A DNA stretch of 64,000 nucleotides. Origin: Pseudomonas quebecensis (GTDB taxonomy: Bacteria; Pseudomonadota; Gammaproteobacteria; Pseudomonadales; Pseudomonadaceae). This document shows positions 26,427 to 37,100 of the stretch, one piece after another; within the stretch, counting starts at the first letter, position 1, and each line of letters begins with the position of its first letter. A program made the position numbers and the translations under genes. The notes under the pieces are model-generated. The model was not told the DNA's origin. It worked only from the letters and a program-made list of their open reading frames with translations, and did not search any database. The DNA lies in the NCBI RefSeq assembly GCF_026410085.1, contig NZ_CP112866.1, positions 3,162,001-3,226,000 of the forward strand. The letters run 5' to 3'.

Positions 26427-27272
26427 ATGCTCGAATCCCTGGCGCATCAGCAGGACCACCTCGACACCCTGTACCGGGCCATGGCCGATCGGCGCTTTCT
26501 GGTGTTGACCGGTGCAGGCATCAGCACGCCCTCAGGCATCCCGGACTACCGCGACCGCGAAGGCGTGCGCCGAGGCAAGGCGCCGATGATGTACCAGGAA
26601 TTCCTGGCCACCCCGCAGGCGCGGCGGCGTTACTGGGCGCGCGCCATGCTGGGCTGGCCGCGCGTACGCGTCGCACAACCGAATGCAGCGCATCGGGCGC
26701 TGGCGACGCTACAACAACGCCGGCGCATCAGCGGGTTGATTACGCAAAATGTCGACGCCCTGCACGATCAGGCCGGCAGCCAGGAAGTGATCGAACTGCA
26801 CGGCAGCCTGCACCGCGTGCTGTGCCTGGACTGCCAGCAGCGCAGCCAGCGCGATGCGATCCAGCATCTGATGGAAACCCAGAATCCCTACCTGGCGGGC
26901 GTCGATGCCGTACAGGCGCCCGATGGCGACACGCTGCTCGACCCGGCCTTCGAAGCGCGTTTTGAGGTGCCCCACTGCCCGCATTGCAACGGCGAACGGT
27001 TGAAACCGGACGTGGTGTTTTTCGGTGAGAACGTCGCCCCGCCTACTGCCGCCAAGGCAATGGCGGCGGTGGAACAGGCTGAAGGATTGCTGGTGGTGGG
27101 CTCCTCGCTGATGGCCTATTCGGCGTTTCGCTTATGCAAGGCCATGGTCGAGCTAGGCAAACCGGTCATCGCCATCAACCTGGGTAAGACCCGAGGCGAT
27201 GAGTTGTTGCAGGTAAAGATCGAAGGCTCGTGCGAGCAGCTTCTCCCCTTGCTGGCGGACCGTTTGCAGTAG
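26427..27272 (+). CDS. Sir2 family NAD-dependent protein deacylase
   Basis: A 281-residue sirtuin that removes acyl groups from lysine using NAD+. NAD-binding motifs are GAGIS (29-33) and ITQNVDALH (105-113). The catalytic base is H125 in IELHGSLH. Zinc ligands are C133, C136, C184 and C187. It is longer than E. coli CobB, with a ~45-residue insert between the two cysteine pairs; this form is sometimes annotated as SIRT4-like. It sits in a unit with the CBS protein. Confidence 0.93.
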   Translation: MLESLAHQQDHLDTLYRAMADRRFLVLTGAGISTPSGIPDYRDREGVRRGKAPMMYQEFLATPQARRRYWARAMLGWPRVRVAQPNAAHRALATLQQRRRISGLITQNVDALHDQAGSQEVIELHGSLHRVLCLDCQQRSQRDAIQHLMETQNPYLAGVDAVQAPDGDTLLDPAFEARFEVPHCPHCNGERLKPDVVFFGENVAPPTAAKAMAAVEQAEGLLVVGSSLMAYSAFRLCKAMVELGKPVIAINLGKTRGDELLQVKIEGSCEQLLPLLADRLQ

Positions 27273-27359
27273 CTCCCCTTCTCCACCGCAGCGACCGACC
27301 AGCGCAAAAAATGACGCTTGAGTCACGCCCCTGCCGTATCTCCCCGTCCCCACGACGAA

Positions 27360-27391
27360 TTATGTAGTGAGCAAAAATAATCACTACATAA
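27360..27391. promoter_or_regulatory. Perfect 11-bp palindrome with 10-base spacer
   Basis: TTATGTAGTGA, ten bases (GCAAAAATAA), then TCACTACATAA. The AT-rich, interrupted symmetry resembles a binding site for a dimeric regulator more than a terminator: the stem is AT-rich and no T-run follows. It lies 88 bases after the sirtuin stop. Confidence 0.5.
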
Positions 27392-27594
27392 CCGTTGACG
27401 TAACCTTTTTGTCCTTGCATGATCAAGGCGTCTCCCGGATCGGGAGCGTTGGTAATAAGCGTTTTGAAAGAGCTCGTCTGACCGCCGAGCTGTTTTTTCC
27501 GGATGTGCACTGCCCACAAGGCAGATTGATGAAGCTGACCGACCTCGAAAGAGCACGGTACAAGAAGCTCGAATGCTCCTTGTCTTCGTTATGA
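27367..27594 (+). CDS. Possible small protein of unknown function
   Basis: A 75-residue frame starting at a GTG inside the palindrome, with no proper ribosome site. The translation looks protein-like in places (KLTDLERARYKKLE at the C-terminus) and has no homologue I recognise. It may be a decayed or chance frame. Confidence 0.25.
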   Translation: MSKNNHYITVDVTFLSLHDQGVSRIGSVGNKRFERARLTAELFFPDVHCPQGRLMKLTDLERARYKKLECSLSSL

Positions 27595-27757
27595 AAGCAT
27601 TGCGTAGCAGTTCATCAGCAAGACTACATGCATCAGGTTCAAGACCCTGCCCGTATTCGGCAGACAGTTACTGACGCCCGGTTATTGAAGCCGGAGACAA
27701 CTAAGCAGTTTTAACGGAACCAACTGATAGATCGCCAACTGGTCAAGGGGCTTACAC

Positions 27758-28087
27758 ATGAATCTGAACAACCAACCAACTATCGATGAATTGGCTGAGA
27801 TGTTCGCAGCGCAGAAAGACACACTCGACGACCATATCCTGTGGATTGGCAAATCGGGCGAAGTCAAGATCGACTGCCTGGCGCCCCACACCGAAGAAGC
27901 CGAGTTCGACCGTAACAACCGTGAACTGGCGGCGCGCTTGAAGATGTATCGCCGCGGCCAGGGTTATGTCGGCAAGAAGGCCGCTGCCGATCGCAACTTT
28001 ATCGAACAAGTATTCGACACACTTAACAATGCCTGGGAGTCTTTCAAAGACAGCTCTCAAGTAAAAGTGATTGATCGCTACTACTAG
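27758..28087 (+). CDS. Conserved Pseudomonas hypothetical protein
   Basis: A 109-residue acidic, soluble protein with no signal peptide or membrane segment. It starts MNLNNQPTIDELAEMFAAQK and ends with an aromatic VKVIDRYY. The start has AAGGGG about 9 bases upstream. I recognise it only as a small conserved Pseudomonas protein. It stands alone and is followed by a REP pair. Confidence 0.7.
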   Translation: MNLNNQPTIDELAEMFAAQKDTLDDHILWIGKSGEVKIDCLAPHTEEAEFDRNNRELAARLKMYRRGQGYVGKKAAADRNFIEQVFDTLNNAWESFKDSSQVKVIDRYY

Positions 28088-28102
28088 AAACACCTCGTTC
28101 AA

Positions 28103-28190
28103 TGTGGGAGCTGGTTTGCCTGCGATAGCCATTAACGTTCAACGACAGTGTTGAAGTTAAGGCGTTATAACAGGCAAGCCATCTCCCACA
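28103..28190. repeat. REP pair (Pseudomonas fluorescens type)
   Basis: TGTGGGAGCTGGTTTGCCTG at 28103-28122 is mirrored by CAGGCAAGCCATCTCCCACA at 28171-28190 (18 of 20 positions pair). This is the classical TGTGGGAGCTGGCTTGCCTG repeat of the P. fluorescens group, here between two converging genes. Confidence 0.85.
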
Positions 28191-28207
28191 CTTGTTTGCG
28201 CCGCGGG

Positions 28208-29110
28208 TCAAAACGTTGGAAATCGGCCCTTGCCCGCCTCATCGCGAAAAATATCGAACAACACTTGTGCCGCCGCCGACAATTCATGCCCTGGCTTGGT
28301 CAGCACACCAATCGGTCGTTCGATCACCGGATCACGCAAGGTAATGCAATGCGCGCCGGCCTCCTCCATCTGCCTGGCGCACAACGCCGGCACGGCACTG
28401 ACGCCCAAGCCGCTGGCTACCATTTTGCCCACAGTCGCCAATTGATGGCTTTCCAGTGCGACCGGCAGTTTCATCCGTAGCGCACCCAAATGCTCCTCCA
28501 GCATCACCCGGACCGTGGACGGCCGTTGCAAGGTGATGAAGGGGTGTTCCAGCAAGGTTTCCCAACCGATCTCGTCGCACTGCGCCAGCGGCGAATCCCC
28601 CGGCACGACCGCAATGAAACGATCCAGATACAACGGAGTAAAAGCCAGCGACGATCCTTCAGACGGCTCGAACGCCACGCCCAGCTCAACCTGGCGATCG
28701 CGCACCATCTCCAATACCTGCTCGTTGATCAAGTCGTGCACCGTCACGTTCACCTGTGGGTAACGCGCGCGGAATATCTTCAGGATCGGTGGCAACAGGT
28801 TGCCAGCAAACGACGGCATCGCCGCCACTGTGACGCGCCCGCGCTGCAACGTGAAGCGTTGGCGCAACTCATCCTCGGCGTTATCCCAATCGGCCATCAG
28901 TCGGCGCGCCAGGGGCAGCAGCGATTCACCCTCCGGGGTCAACGCCACGTTGCGTGTATTGCGGCTGAACAATCGCCCGCCCAAACCCTCTTCCAGGCCT
29001 TTGATGGTCAGGCTCAGCGCCGACTGGGAGAGGTGCAGACGCTCGCAGGCGGCAGCGAAACTCAGGCTCTGTGCCACGGCGAGGAAGGCACGCAGCTGTT
29101 TCACGGTCAT
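28208..29110 (-). CDS. LysR-family regulator divergent from atoDAB
   Basis: A 300-residue LysR protein. The helix-turn-helix is in the first 60 residues ([20 protein letters not shown]), followed by a standard substrate-binding domain. The ribosome site GGAGAA precedes ATG 29110. It is transcribed away from the acetoacetate CoA-transferase/thiolase operon with 133 bases between starts, so it most likely controls that operon in response to a short-chain 3-oxo acid or CoA ester; that is inferred from position. Confidence 0.9.
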   Translation of the reverse strand: MTVKQLRAFLAVAQSLSFAAACERLHLSQSALSLTIKGLEEGLGGRLFSRNTRNVALTPEGESLLPLARRLMADWDNAEDELRQRFTLQRGRVTVAAMPSFAGNLLPPILKIFRARYPQVNVTVHDLINEQVLEMVRDRQVELGVAFEPSEGSSLAFTPLYLDRFIAVVPGDSPLAQCDEIGWETLLEHPFITLQRPSTVRVMLEEHLGALRMKLPVALESHQLATVGKMVASGLGVSAVPALCARQMEEAGAHCITLRDPVIERPIGVLTKPGHELSAAAQVLFDIFRDEAGKGRFPTF

Positions 29111-29243
29111 GACGGTTCTCCGAGCGACGCTTCGACTATGCTGTTTTCTAAATCAATCAACCTTAAAAAACAACTTAACAAATCAATTCATCAGCGCAAC
29201 ACTCGGGCCATTGGCTGGCCCACAAACAATAAAAGAGGTGCAT

Positions 29244-29942
29244 ATGGCAGGTTTCGATAAACGCGTGGCGTCCTATGAAGAGGCGCTGGCAGGCCTGGAA
29301 GATGGCATGACGGTACTCGCCGGCGGCTTCGGCTTGTGCGGCATCCCGGAAAATCTCATCGCCGAAATCAAGCGCAAAGGCACCCGTGAGCTGACCGTGG
29401 TCTCCAACAACTGCGGCGTCGACGGTTTTGGCCTGGGCGTGCTGCTGGAAGAAAAACAGATTCGCAAAGTGATCGCGTCCTACGTCGGTGAAAACGCGCT
29501 GTTCGAGAAGCAGTTGCTCAGCGGCGAAATCGAAGTGGTGTTGACGCCCCAAGGCACTCTCGCCGAAAAAATGCGCGCAGGCGGTGCCGGTATCCCGGCG
29601 TTCTTTACCGCCACCGGCGTCGGCACCCCAGTGGCCGAAGGCAAGGAAACCCGCGAGTTCAACGGTCGTCCTTACCTGATGGAAGAATCCATCACCGGCG
29701 ACTTCGCCATCGTCAAAGGCTGGAAAGCCGACCACTTCGGTAACGTGATCTACCGCCACACCGCTCAGAACTTCAACCCGCTGGCCGCTACCGCCGGCAA
29801 GATCACCGTGGTCGAAGTCGAGGAAATCGTCGAACCGGGCGAGCTGGACCCGGCGCAGATCCATACTCCTGGCATCTACGTCGATCGGATCATCTGCGGC
29901 ACCTTCGAGAAGCGCATCGAACAGCGCACCGTGCGCAAATAA
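29244..29942 (+). CDS. atoD: 3-oxoacid (acetoacetate) CoA-transferase subunit A
   Basis: A 232-residue subunit of the CoA-transferase that moves CoA onto acetoacetate or a related 3-oxo acid. [13 protein letters not shown] near the N-terminus and the [16 protein letters not shown] segment are family hallmarks. ATG 29244 has AAGAGG upstream; a much longer in-frame extension overlaps the LysR gene and is not real. Subunit B follows after 34 bases, then the thiolase: together they convert a 3-oxo acid to acetyl-CoA. Confidence 0.93.
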   Translation: MAGFDKRVASYEEALAGLEDGMTVLAGGFGLCGIPENLIAEIKRKGTRELTVVSNNCGVDGFGLGVLLEEKQIRKVIASYVGENALFEKQLLSGEIEVVLTPQGTLAEKMRAGGAGIPAFFTATGVGTPVAEGKETREFNGRPYLMEESITGDFAIVKGWKADHFGNVIYRHTAQNFNPLAATAGKITVVEVEEIVEPGELDPAQIHTPGIYVDRIICGTFEKRIEQRTVRK

Positions 29943-29976
29943 TCCGCCTCCAGCCCGAACAATAAGGACACACAAA

Positions 29977-30636
29977 ATGGCTCTTACCCGCGAACAAATG
30001 GCCCAGCGCGTCGCCCGCGAGATGCAGGACGGCTTTTACGTCAACCTCGGTATCGGCATTCCGACCCTGGTAGCCAACTACATCCCAGACGGCATGGAAG
30101 TCATGCTGCAATCGGAAAACGGCCTGCTCGGCATGGGTCCGTTTCCGACCGAAGACACCATCGACGCCGACATGATCAACGCCGGCAAACAGACCGTCAC
30201 CGCGCGCATCGGTGCGTCTATTTTCTCTTCCGCCGAATCCTTCGCGATGATTCGCGGCGGCCATGTCGACCTCACCGTGCTCGGCGCGTTTGAAGTGGAC
30301 GTGCAGGGAAACATCGCGTCGTGGATGATCCCCGGCAAACTGGTCAAGGGCATGGGCGGCGCCATGGACCTGGTGGCCGGCGCGGAAAACATCATTGTGA
30401 TCATGACCCACGCGTCCAAGGACGGTGAATCCAAGTTGCTCGATCGTTGCAGCCTGCCGCTGACCGGTGCCCACTGCATCAAGCGCGTGCTAACGGACCT
30501 GGCGTACCTGGAAATCGAAAATGGCGCTTTTGTCCTCAAGGAACGCGCACCTGGCGTCAGCGTTGAAGAGATTGTGAGCAAGACCGCCGGTAAACTGATC
30601 GTCCCGGACCACGTTCCAGAAATGCACTTCCAGTGA
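29977..30636 (+). CDS. atoA: 3-oxoacid (acetoacetate) CoA-transferase subunit B
   Basis: A 219-residue catalytic subunit. [15 protein letters not shown] opens the domain, and the catalytic glutamate is in the [10 protein letters not shown] motif. [20 protein letters not shown] is also conserved. It lies between atoD and the thiolase in one operon. The exact acid used cannot be told from AtoDA-like sequences; succinyl-CoA:3-oxoacid transferases are the same family. Confidence 0.93.
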   Translation: MALTREQMAQRVAREMQDGFYVNLGIGIPTLVANYIPDGMEVMLQSENGLLGMGPFPTEDTIDADMINAGKQTVTARIGASIFSSAESFAMIRGGHVDLTVLGAFEVDVQGNIASWMIPGKLVKGMGGAMDLVAGAENIIVIMTHASKDGESKLLDRCSLPLTGAHCIKRVLTDLAYLEIENGAFVLKERAPGVSVEEIVSKTAGKLIVPDHVPEMHFQ

Positions 30637-30647
30637 GGACAGATTCC

Positions 30648-31829
30648 ATGCAAGACGTCGTGATTGTTGCTGCCACCCGCACCGCCGTGGGCAGCTTTCA
30701 AGGTTCGCTGGCCAGCATCCCGGCTCCGGAACTGGGCGCTGCCGTGATCCGTCGCCTGTTGGAGCAGACCGGCCTGGACCCGGCCGAGGTCGATGAAGTG
30801 ATCCTCGGCCAAGTGCTCACCGCAGGTTCGGGCCAGAACCCGGCACGCCAGGCCTCGATACTCGCCGGCCTGCCCCACGCGGTGCCGAGCCTGACCTTGA
30901 ACAAGGTCTGCGGCTCGGGCCTCAAGGCGCTGCATCTCGGTGCCCAGGCCATCCGCTGCGGCGACGCCGAGGTCATCATCGCCGGCGGCATGGAGAACAT
31001 GAGCCTGGCCCCCTACGTACTGCCTGCCGCGCGCACGGGCTTGCGCATGGGCCACGCCAAGATGATCGACAGCATGATCACCGACGGCCTGTGGGACGCG
31101 TTCAACGATTATCACATGGGCATTACCGCCGAGAATCTGGTGGACAAATACGGTATCAGCCGCGAAGCCCAGGACGCCTTTGCCGCCGCCTCGCAGCAAA
31201 AGGCCACTGCCGCCATCGAGGCCGGGCGGTTTGTCGATGAGATCACTCCGATCCTGATCCCTCAGCGCAAGGGCGACCCGATTACCTTCGCCGTGGATGA
31301 GCAACCGCGCGCCGGCACCACGGCCGAGTCCCTGGCCAAGCTCAAGCCGGCCTTCAAGAAAGACGGCAGCGTTACGGCGGGCAACGCCTCCAGTCTCAAC
31401 GACGGCGCCGCTGCGGTGCTGTTGATGAGTGCCGACAAAGCCAAGGCCCTGGGGTTGCCGGTATTGGCCCGAATCGCCAGCTACGCCAATGCGGGCGTGG
31501 ACCCGGCGATCATGGGCATCGGCCCGGTCTCGGCCACCCGCCGTTGCCTGGACAAGGCCGGTTGGCAGCTCAGCGACCTGGATCTGATCGAAGCCAACGA
31601 AGCCTTCGCCGCGCAATCCCTGGCGGTGGGCAAGGAGCTGGAGTGGGATGCGGACAAGGTCAACGTCAACGGCGGCGCTATCGCCATCGGCCACCCGATT
31701 GGCGCCTCGGGTTGCCGTGTGCTGGTGACCCTGCTGCACGAAATGATCAAGCGCGATGCCAGGAAAGGCCTGGCGACCCTGTGCATCGGTGGCGGCCAAG
31801 GCGTAGCCCTGGCGCTCGAACGCAGCTGA
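30648..31829 (+). CDS. atoB: Acetyl-CoA acetyltransferase (thiolase)
   Basis: A 393-residue thiolase splitting acetoacetyl-CoA to two acetyl-CoA, or the reverse. The nucleophilic cysteine is in [12 protein letters not shown], the catalytic His in [15 protein letters not shown] and the second Cys in [14 protein letters not shown] 30648 ([12 protein letters not shown]) has GAGGAC ahead; the frame opens 15 bases earlier but overlaps the atoA stop. It is the last gene of the atoDAB operon. Confidence 0.95.
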   Translation: MQDVVIVAATRTAVGSFQGSLASIPAPELGAAVIRRLLEQTGLDPAEVDEVILGQVLTAGSGQNPARQASILAGLPHAVPSLTLNKVCGSGLKALHLGAQAIRCGDAEVIIAGGMENMSLAPYVLPAARTGLRMGHAKMIDSMITDGLWDAFNDYHMGITAENLVDKYGISREAQDAFAAASQQKATAAIEAGRFVDEITPILIPQRKGDPITFAVDEQPRAGTTAESLAKLKPAFKKDGSVTAGNASSLNDGAAAVLLMSADKAKALGLPVLARIASYANAGVDPAIMGIGPVSATRRCLDKAGWQLSDLDLIEANEAFAAQSLAVGKELEWDADKVNVNGGAIAIGHPIGASGCRVLVTLLHEMIKRDARKGLATLCIGGGQGVALALERS

Positions 31830-31851
31830 TAAAAGCGCAGCGCAGCTCACG

Positions 31852-31876
31852 TGTGGGAGGGGCTGCCCCTCCCACA
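31852..31876. repeat. REP hairpin after atoB
   Basis: TGTGGGAGGGGCTGCCCCTCCCACA is nearly perfectly self-complementary, a typical P. fluorescens REP unit, 22 bases after the thiolase stop. It may also stabilise or end the atoDAB mRNA. Confidence 0.8.
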
Positions 31877-32020
31877 TTAGATCGTCATGGCTGGTCATGG
31901 GTGAGGCACTGCGAACTTCGTATTCCTAGCCATCACCGTCAGCCCTCTTACACAAGGCTTTGCGTTAATACGCCGGACCCGCTTTAATCGCCGCCAACGT
32001 CTCCGCCCCAAGGAACCGCA

Positions 32021-32821
32021 ATGCGCCATCTGGACGGCAACCCTCGCCCGCTTCGCGTCCCGTTATTGATTCTGCTGGCTGGCCTGGTACTGGTCGGCTG
32101 CTCGCCCAAGGAGCATTCCCGCGCCGCCGCCATCAATGGCGAACAAGGCCGGGCCGGGGCACAACTGGCCTACGAACATGAATTGACCCTGGCCTTGCCC
32201 GGCGCCCTGCTCGCGCCGCGCATGCAGGCCACCCGTGAGGCTTGTGAATCGGCACGGTTCGGCGCCTGCAATATCCTCGGCATTACCGAAGACGGCAATG
32301 GCGGGGCAATCATCCTGCGGATCGCGCCGACCGGTGTGGAACCGATGGTCAGGCTGGCCGCCGAAGGTGGAACGCTCGGACAGCGCGTCACCACGGCCGA
32401 AGATCTGGCCGACGCGGTGGCTGATGTAGGTCGCCGCCGGGATCGCCTGCAAGCCCAGCAACAGCGCCTCGATGAACTGGCCAAGCGCAAGGACATCAGC
32501 GTCAGCGACCTGATCGCCTTGAGCAAGGAACAGGCGAGCATTGAAAATGAACTGCAGGCACTCGCCCAGGTTGCCGCCGGCCAGCAGCGCCGCCTGGACA
32601 CCAACCGCGTCACTCTCAACTTCCGCTCTTACGACGGCGCGAACCAGTCGTCACGCTTGAGTCGAATGTTCAGCAACCTGGGCACTAACCTGGTGGACGG
32701 CACCGCAGACGCCCTGGAGCGCGCCAGCTATGTGCTGCCGTTCTTGATCCTGGCATTCCCGGTGGTGTGGCTGTGGGTGTGGCTGTGGCGCCGGGTTGTG
32801 GTGAAGCGCAAAAACACCTGA
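32021..32821 (+). CDS. DUF4349 lipoprotein
   Basis: A 266-residue protein. A signal peptide ends in the lipobox LVGC (Cys about residue 27). A middle coiled-coil stretch (about 130-190, rich in Q, R, L and E) matches DUF4349, and a C-terminal helix (YVLPFLILAFPVVWLWVWLW) is followed by a basic tail. It is therefore tethered at both ends or spans the inner membrane. AAGGAA precedes the ATG. Function unknown; it is convergent with the DUF1615 gene. Confidence 0.85.
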   Translation: MRHLDGNPRPLRVPLLILLAGLVLVGCSPKEHSRAAAINGEQGRAGAQLAYEHELTLALPGALLAPRMQATREACESARFGACNILGITEDGNGGAIILRIAPTGVEPMVRLAAEGGTLGQRVTTAEDLADAVADVGRRRDRLQAQQQRLDELAKRKDISVSDLIALSKEQASIENELQALAQVAAGQQRRLDTNRVTLNFRSYDGANQSSRLSRMFSNLGTNLVDGTADALERASYVLPFLILAFPVVWLWVWLWRRVVVKRKNT

Positions 32822-32842
32822 CGGGATTGAAATGACCAGCCC

Positions 32843-33928
32843 TCAGCGCTTCATGCAGCGCTGATAACGCTCATCCACGCGCTTGGCAAACCACGCCGTG
32901 GTCAGGTTGCGAGTGATCTTCGGGCTTTTGAGCACAATCCCCGGCAGAATCGCGCGCGGCATGGGTTTGCCGGCGGCCTTGTCGGCAAGCGCAAACACAC
33001 GTTGGTACAGGGTGGTTTCCTCGAAATCCAACTGTTCACCTTGCTCCAGTTGGCTGCGGATGCTGGGGTTGCGCATGTCCAGCTTCGCGCCCAACGAACG
33101 CACCGCCAGCTCAGTGGTGCCGGGCAGCAATGAGCCGTAGCGTATCAAATCCCCATCCAGTGCCAGTTCGAGCCCCGAAGCCCGACTGACCGCCGCCTGG
33201 AACGCCGCATTGCGGCTGGCGTACCACCCGGCGTTAAAGTCGGCGAAGCGGTACAGCGGCTGATCATAGTTCACCGGGTAGCCCAGCAAATGGGCAATGC
33301 CAAAGTACATGCCGCCGCGACGGGTGAACACTTCACGTCGGATCGAACCGTCCACGGTGTAGGGATAATTCCGCGCCTGTTTCTGCGCAAAGTCGATGCT
33401 CACCTGCATCGGTCCGGCCGTGTGAACCGGGTTGAAACCGCCGAACAGCGTCTTGCCCAACGGCACCATGCTGATGAAGTCATCGAAAATACCGCTCAGG
33501 TCTTTCTCCGTGCGCGCGGCGCTCAGGCGCTCGGCGTAGCTCTTGCCGGTGGGCGAATTCAGTTGCAATGCGCTGCGCACCACAAAGGCCGGCACATGCA
33601 CCTTGCCGGCACGGCGCAAGATTTCATCCTGGGCGATTTTGCCCATATTGGGCACCGGCGGGTCGACCTGGAAGGTGGACTCCTGCTCGGTCACCGCCAG
33701 CACCGCGCAGATATTTTCGGTGCTCGGGTAAATTTTCTGGGTATCAAAGGCCGTGTAGATATCCTGGGCCCAGCCATTGCGGTCCGTAACCTTGGCCGGC
33801 AGCAACCGCACGATCTGCGCCTTGACCTCGGCTTCGCTGCGTTCCGGTTGCTGCGGACCTCGGGCGGTGGAGCAACCCGCCAGTACCAGCAAGGGCAAAA
33901 GGCAGAGGATCAGGCGGCTTGAATACAT
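32843..33928 (-). CDS. DUF1615 lipoprotein
   Basis: A 361-residue envelope protein. It begins with a lipoprotein signal (MYSSRLILCLLPLLVLAGCS, lipobox LAGC). The rest is soluble; AVTEQESTFQVDPPVPNMG resembles the start of lysozyme-like folds with its Gln-Glu-Ser-Thr element, so a peptidoglycan-related role is possible but unproven. ATG 33928 is preceded by AAGGAA; the open frame runs on to 34453 into the Rhs gene antisense, which is not coding. Confidence 0.85.
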   Translation of the reverse strand: MYSSRLILCLLPLLVLAGCSTARGPQQPERSEAEVKAQIVRLLPAKVTDRNGWAQDIYTAFDTQKIYPSTENICAVLAVTEQESTFQVDPPVPNMGKIAQDEILRRAGKVHVPAFVVRSALQLNSPTGKSYAERLSAARTEKDLSGIFDDFISMVPLGKTLFGGFNPVHTAGPMQVSIDFAQKQARNYPYTVDGSIRREVFTRRGGMYFGIAHLLGYPVNYDQPLYRFADFNAGWYASRNAAFQAAVSRASGLELALDGDLIRYGSLLPGTTELAVRSLGAKLDMRNPSIRSQLEQGEQLDFEETTLYQRVFALADKAAGKPMPRAILPGIVLKSPKITRNLTTAWFAKRVDERYQRCMKR

Positions 33929-34153
33929 GAAGATTCCTTGAGTGACGGCGGGCCGTGAGTTGCACGTTTCGACAGGTAAGTCTAACCAGGGTTCGTGGGT
34001 TCGGTAGGCTCGTCCGTTACGACCGGATGTGACAGCTGCCGAAACATCCCACGCAAGCGCCGGATAAGCTCTACTCCCCTGCCCCATAAACCTCTGCAAA
34101 GTCCCTCGCCTGATCACACAGTGCGAAGGATTGCAGATGGTTTTTTTCGTTAT

Positions 34154-34172
34154 GGCCCTGATTGATAGGGCC
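34154..34172 (+). promoter_or_regulatory. Hairpin covering the ribosome site of the Rhs gene
   Basis: GGCCCT-GATTGAT-AGGGCC, a perfect 6-bp GC-rich stem ending 5 bases before the ATG. It includes the only Shine-Dalgarno-like sequence (ATAGGG), so translation of the Rhs gene could be dampened unless the stem is opened. Confidence 0.45.
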
Positions 34173-34177
34173 GCCTC

Positions 34178-37100
34178 ATGATAGGCGCGACCAGCGAAGC
34201 CATTGGCTTTCTGGTACTCGCCGCCCTGGATGCAAAGACCCGCGACGTCGAGTCCGTGCTCAGGGATTTTCGCGGATGCCTCAATAGTTACGACGCCTGG
34301 GCCGAGAGTGTCCTCAGCTTTTCGGCGCTGAATATCGAGCAGGTGTTCAAGGCCGGAGATGAAGCGGAGCGGGTCGCGCCGATCAACCGCTCGCTGTTCC
34401 CCAGCAGCACCGTTGCAGCATGCCGGGCCGACGGCACCTTGACCTTGGTGCATCGGTTCCAGAGTTCACGGTTCGTACCCATCGGCAATACACCGGTAAT
34501 CCTCCAGCGCGTCGATGCAGACGGCACGCTGCTGGGCGAGCCGATTCATAAAACCATCGGGGCCAGCGGCATTCTTGAAGTCAAGGAATGCGAGCGTAAC
34601 CAGCGCTACCGCATCCACTTCTACCCGAATGTATCCGCCGCGCATTTCAAGGCGCTGTACGCCTCTTATCAGGCGGTCATCACGCCGCTGGAGGCGTGGC
34701 TGCGCAGCGAATGGTCCGCCACCTTCGAACCGCTGTGGCAGGGCTACTCCGAGGCGAACTTCCTTAAGCGCTACCTCTCGCTCCACGCCGCCTACGCGCG
34801 CGGATTTGGCGAAGCGCTGTACTCGCTGTGGGACAGCCTCAAGCAACTGTTCCAGTGGCTGTCGGACCCGGTGGCCCATGCCGAGCAATGGCTGCGGTAT
34901 CTGTCCCAGGCCGAGTTTGACCAGTTGCTGGCGCTCGGTGCCGACGCTATTGCGACGGGCTTGCTGATGCTCAGCGATGAGCCGTTGTTGTTCATTTACC
35001 TGGCGGCGATGGTCAGTTGGATGCGCCTGCTGCCACCGCCGTATATGAACGAGCTGCTCGGTGAAATCACCGGCGAGGTGCTGATCAACCTGTTGCTGAT
35101 CTGGACCACGGCGGGTATGGGCGTGGTGGTTCGCCTGGGCGCGCAGGTGCTGGGCGGGATCAAGTCGCGGCGCGCGCGCGAGTGGTTGGAACATTTGGCC
35201 GAGCAGTTTGGCAAGGTGCGCGTCGAGGGGCACGCCGAGGTGGCCAGGCCGGTGTTGCTCGGCAGTCAGGCCACAGCGATCAACACGCCACCGGTGGGGC
35301 CGCTGAAGGTTGGGGACCAATGGGTTTCCAACCCGGTGATAGCGGCGCGCGACAAGACGCAGAGGACGGTGTTGGTGCGGCAGGAGCCTGTAGACGACAC
35401 GCCGCTCGTGGCGACCAATCCTAAGGGCGATGCGGCGGCTTCTGCGGGTAAAACCGTCACCAACGGCTGCCCGGTGTCGATGGTCACCGGGGAGGAACTG
35501 CTGACCCTGACCGATGGCACGTTGGACGGGATTTTGCCGTTTGAATGGACGCGGCTGTATCGCACCAGCGCGGTGGAAGTGGATGTCGGGTTGGGGGTTG
35601 GGTGGAGTCATTCGCTGGCGCAGCGGCTGGTGGTCGACGGCGACTCAGTGGTGTGGACGGATCATGAGAACCGGTCGATCACCCTGCCCTTGCCCACGGT
35701 TGCTCGACCTGCAATCACCAATAGCTTGGCCGAAGCGGCGATCTATTTAGGCTCATCACCGGATGAATTGGTGCTGGCGCAGGCGTCACGGTTTTATCAC
35801 TTTCGCGATGGCGCATTGGTCTCGATCAGTGATGCGTACGACAACCGGCTGCGGATTGCCCGGGATTTTTCCGGGCGTATCGAGCGGGTGGATAACGGCG
35901 TCGGGCGTTCGCTGTTCCTGCGCTATGGGGCTGGGCGCATTGTCGCGGTGGACTACCAGGTCCAGCGCGCCAAGGAGCATGAGCCTTACGAATGGATCAC
36001 CGAGCAGAACGTTGTTTCCTACGCCTATGACGACCTGGGACGGTTGGTTTCGGCGACCAATGCCGTCGGTGAAAGCGAGGTGTACCGCTACGACGATCAG
36101 CACGTCATTGTTGAGCGCGGCCTGGCCGGTGGGGCGAGTTTCTTCTGGGCGTGGGAACGGGCCGGCAAGGCGGCGAGATGCATCCGGCATTGGGCCAGCT
36201 TCTCGCAGATGGACACGCGGTATGTGTGGGGCGATGACGGCCAGGTCACGGTGCACAACGCCGATGGCAGCCAGGAAGTGTATGTCCACGATGACCGCGC
36301 ACGCCTGGTGCAACGTATCGATCCCGATGGCGCGCAGCACTTCAAATCCTACGACGAAAAAGGCCGGCTGACAGTCGAGCAGGACCCGCTGGGGGCGGTG
36401 ACGGCGTATCAGTACGACGAAGCCGGACGCTTGGTGGCGTTGTTTCCTGGGGATGATGAGCCAACAACCTACGAGCATGACAACGGTTTCGTACGCGTGG
36501 TGCGCCGGGGTGAGGCGGTTTGGAAGTACGAGCGCAATGACCAGGGCGATGTCGTTCGTAAGATCAATCCCGATGGGCATGTCACGGATTACAGCTACAA
36601 CAAATACGGACAACTGACCGGGGTTTGGTACCCGGATCACAGCTGCCATCGGCTGGTGTGGAATGAACGCGCTCAGCTCATTGAGGAGCAACTGCCCAAT
36701 GGCGGGATCAAGCGCTATCGCTATGACGACCTGGGCCGCGAGGTGGCGCGCGAGGATGAGTTCGGCGCGCTGACCCAATATCAGTGGGACGGTGTCGGTC
36801 GGTTAGTCCGCATCGTTTTACCGGGCGGTGCCACCCGCGAATACAGCTACAACCCCTACGGAAAAATCACCGCCGAACGCGACGAACTCGGCCACGTCAC
36901 CCGCTACGACTACGCCGACGGCCTGCACCTGATCAGCCGTCGTCTGAATGCCGATGGCACTCAGGTCAACTACCGCTACGACAACGTGCGGTTATTGCTG
37001 ACCGAGATCGAAAACGAAGTCGGCGAAACCTACCAACTCGACTACCACCCCAACGGCCTGATCCGGCAGGAAACCGGGTTCGACGGCCAACGCACCGCGT

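Larger units (their letters stand above)
27273..27757. other. 485-base intergenic region with a palindrome and no secure gene
   Basis: Composition is lower in GC than the flanks in its middle. It contains the perfect palindrome at 27360-27391 and one small open frame (27367-27594), listed separately at low confidence. The last 100 bases should hold the promoter of the gene at 27758. No tRNA or known small RNA was recognised. Confidence 0.45.

Noticed and set aside
30078..31898. 606-codon minus-strand frame
   Set aside because: Antisense to atoA and atoB; no domain visible.
33929..34453. N-terminal extension of the DUF1615 protein
   Set aside because: The lipoprotein signal and ribosome site place the start at 33928; the extension overlaps the Rhs gene antisense.
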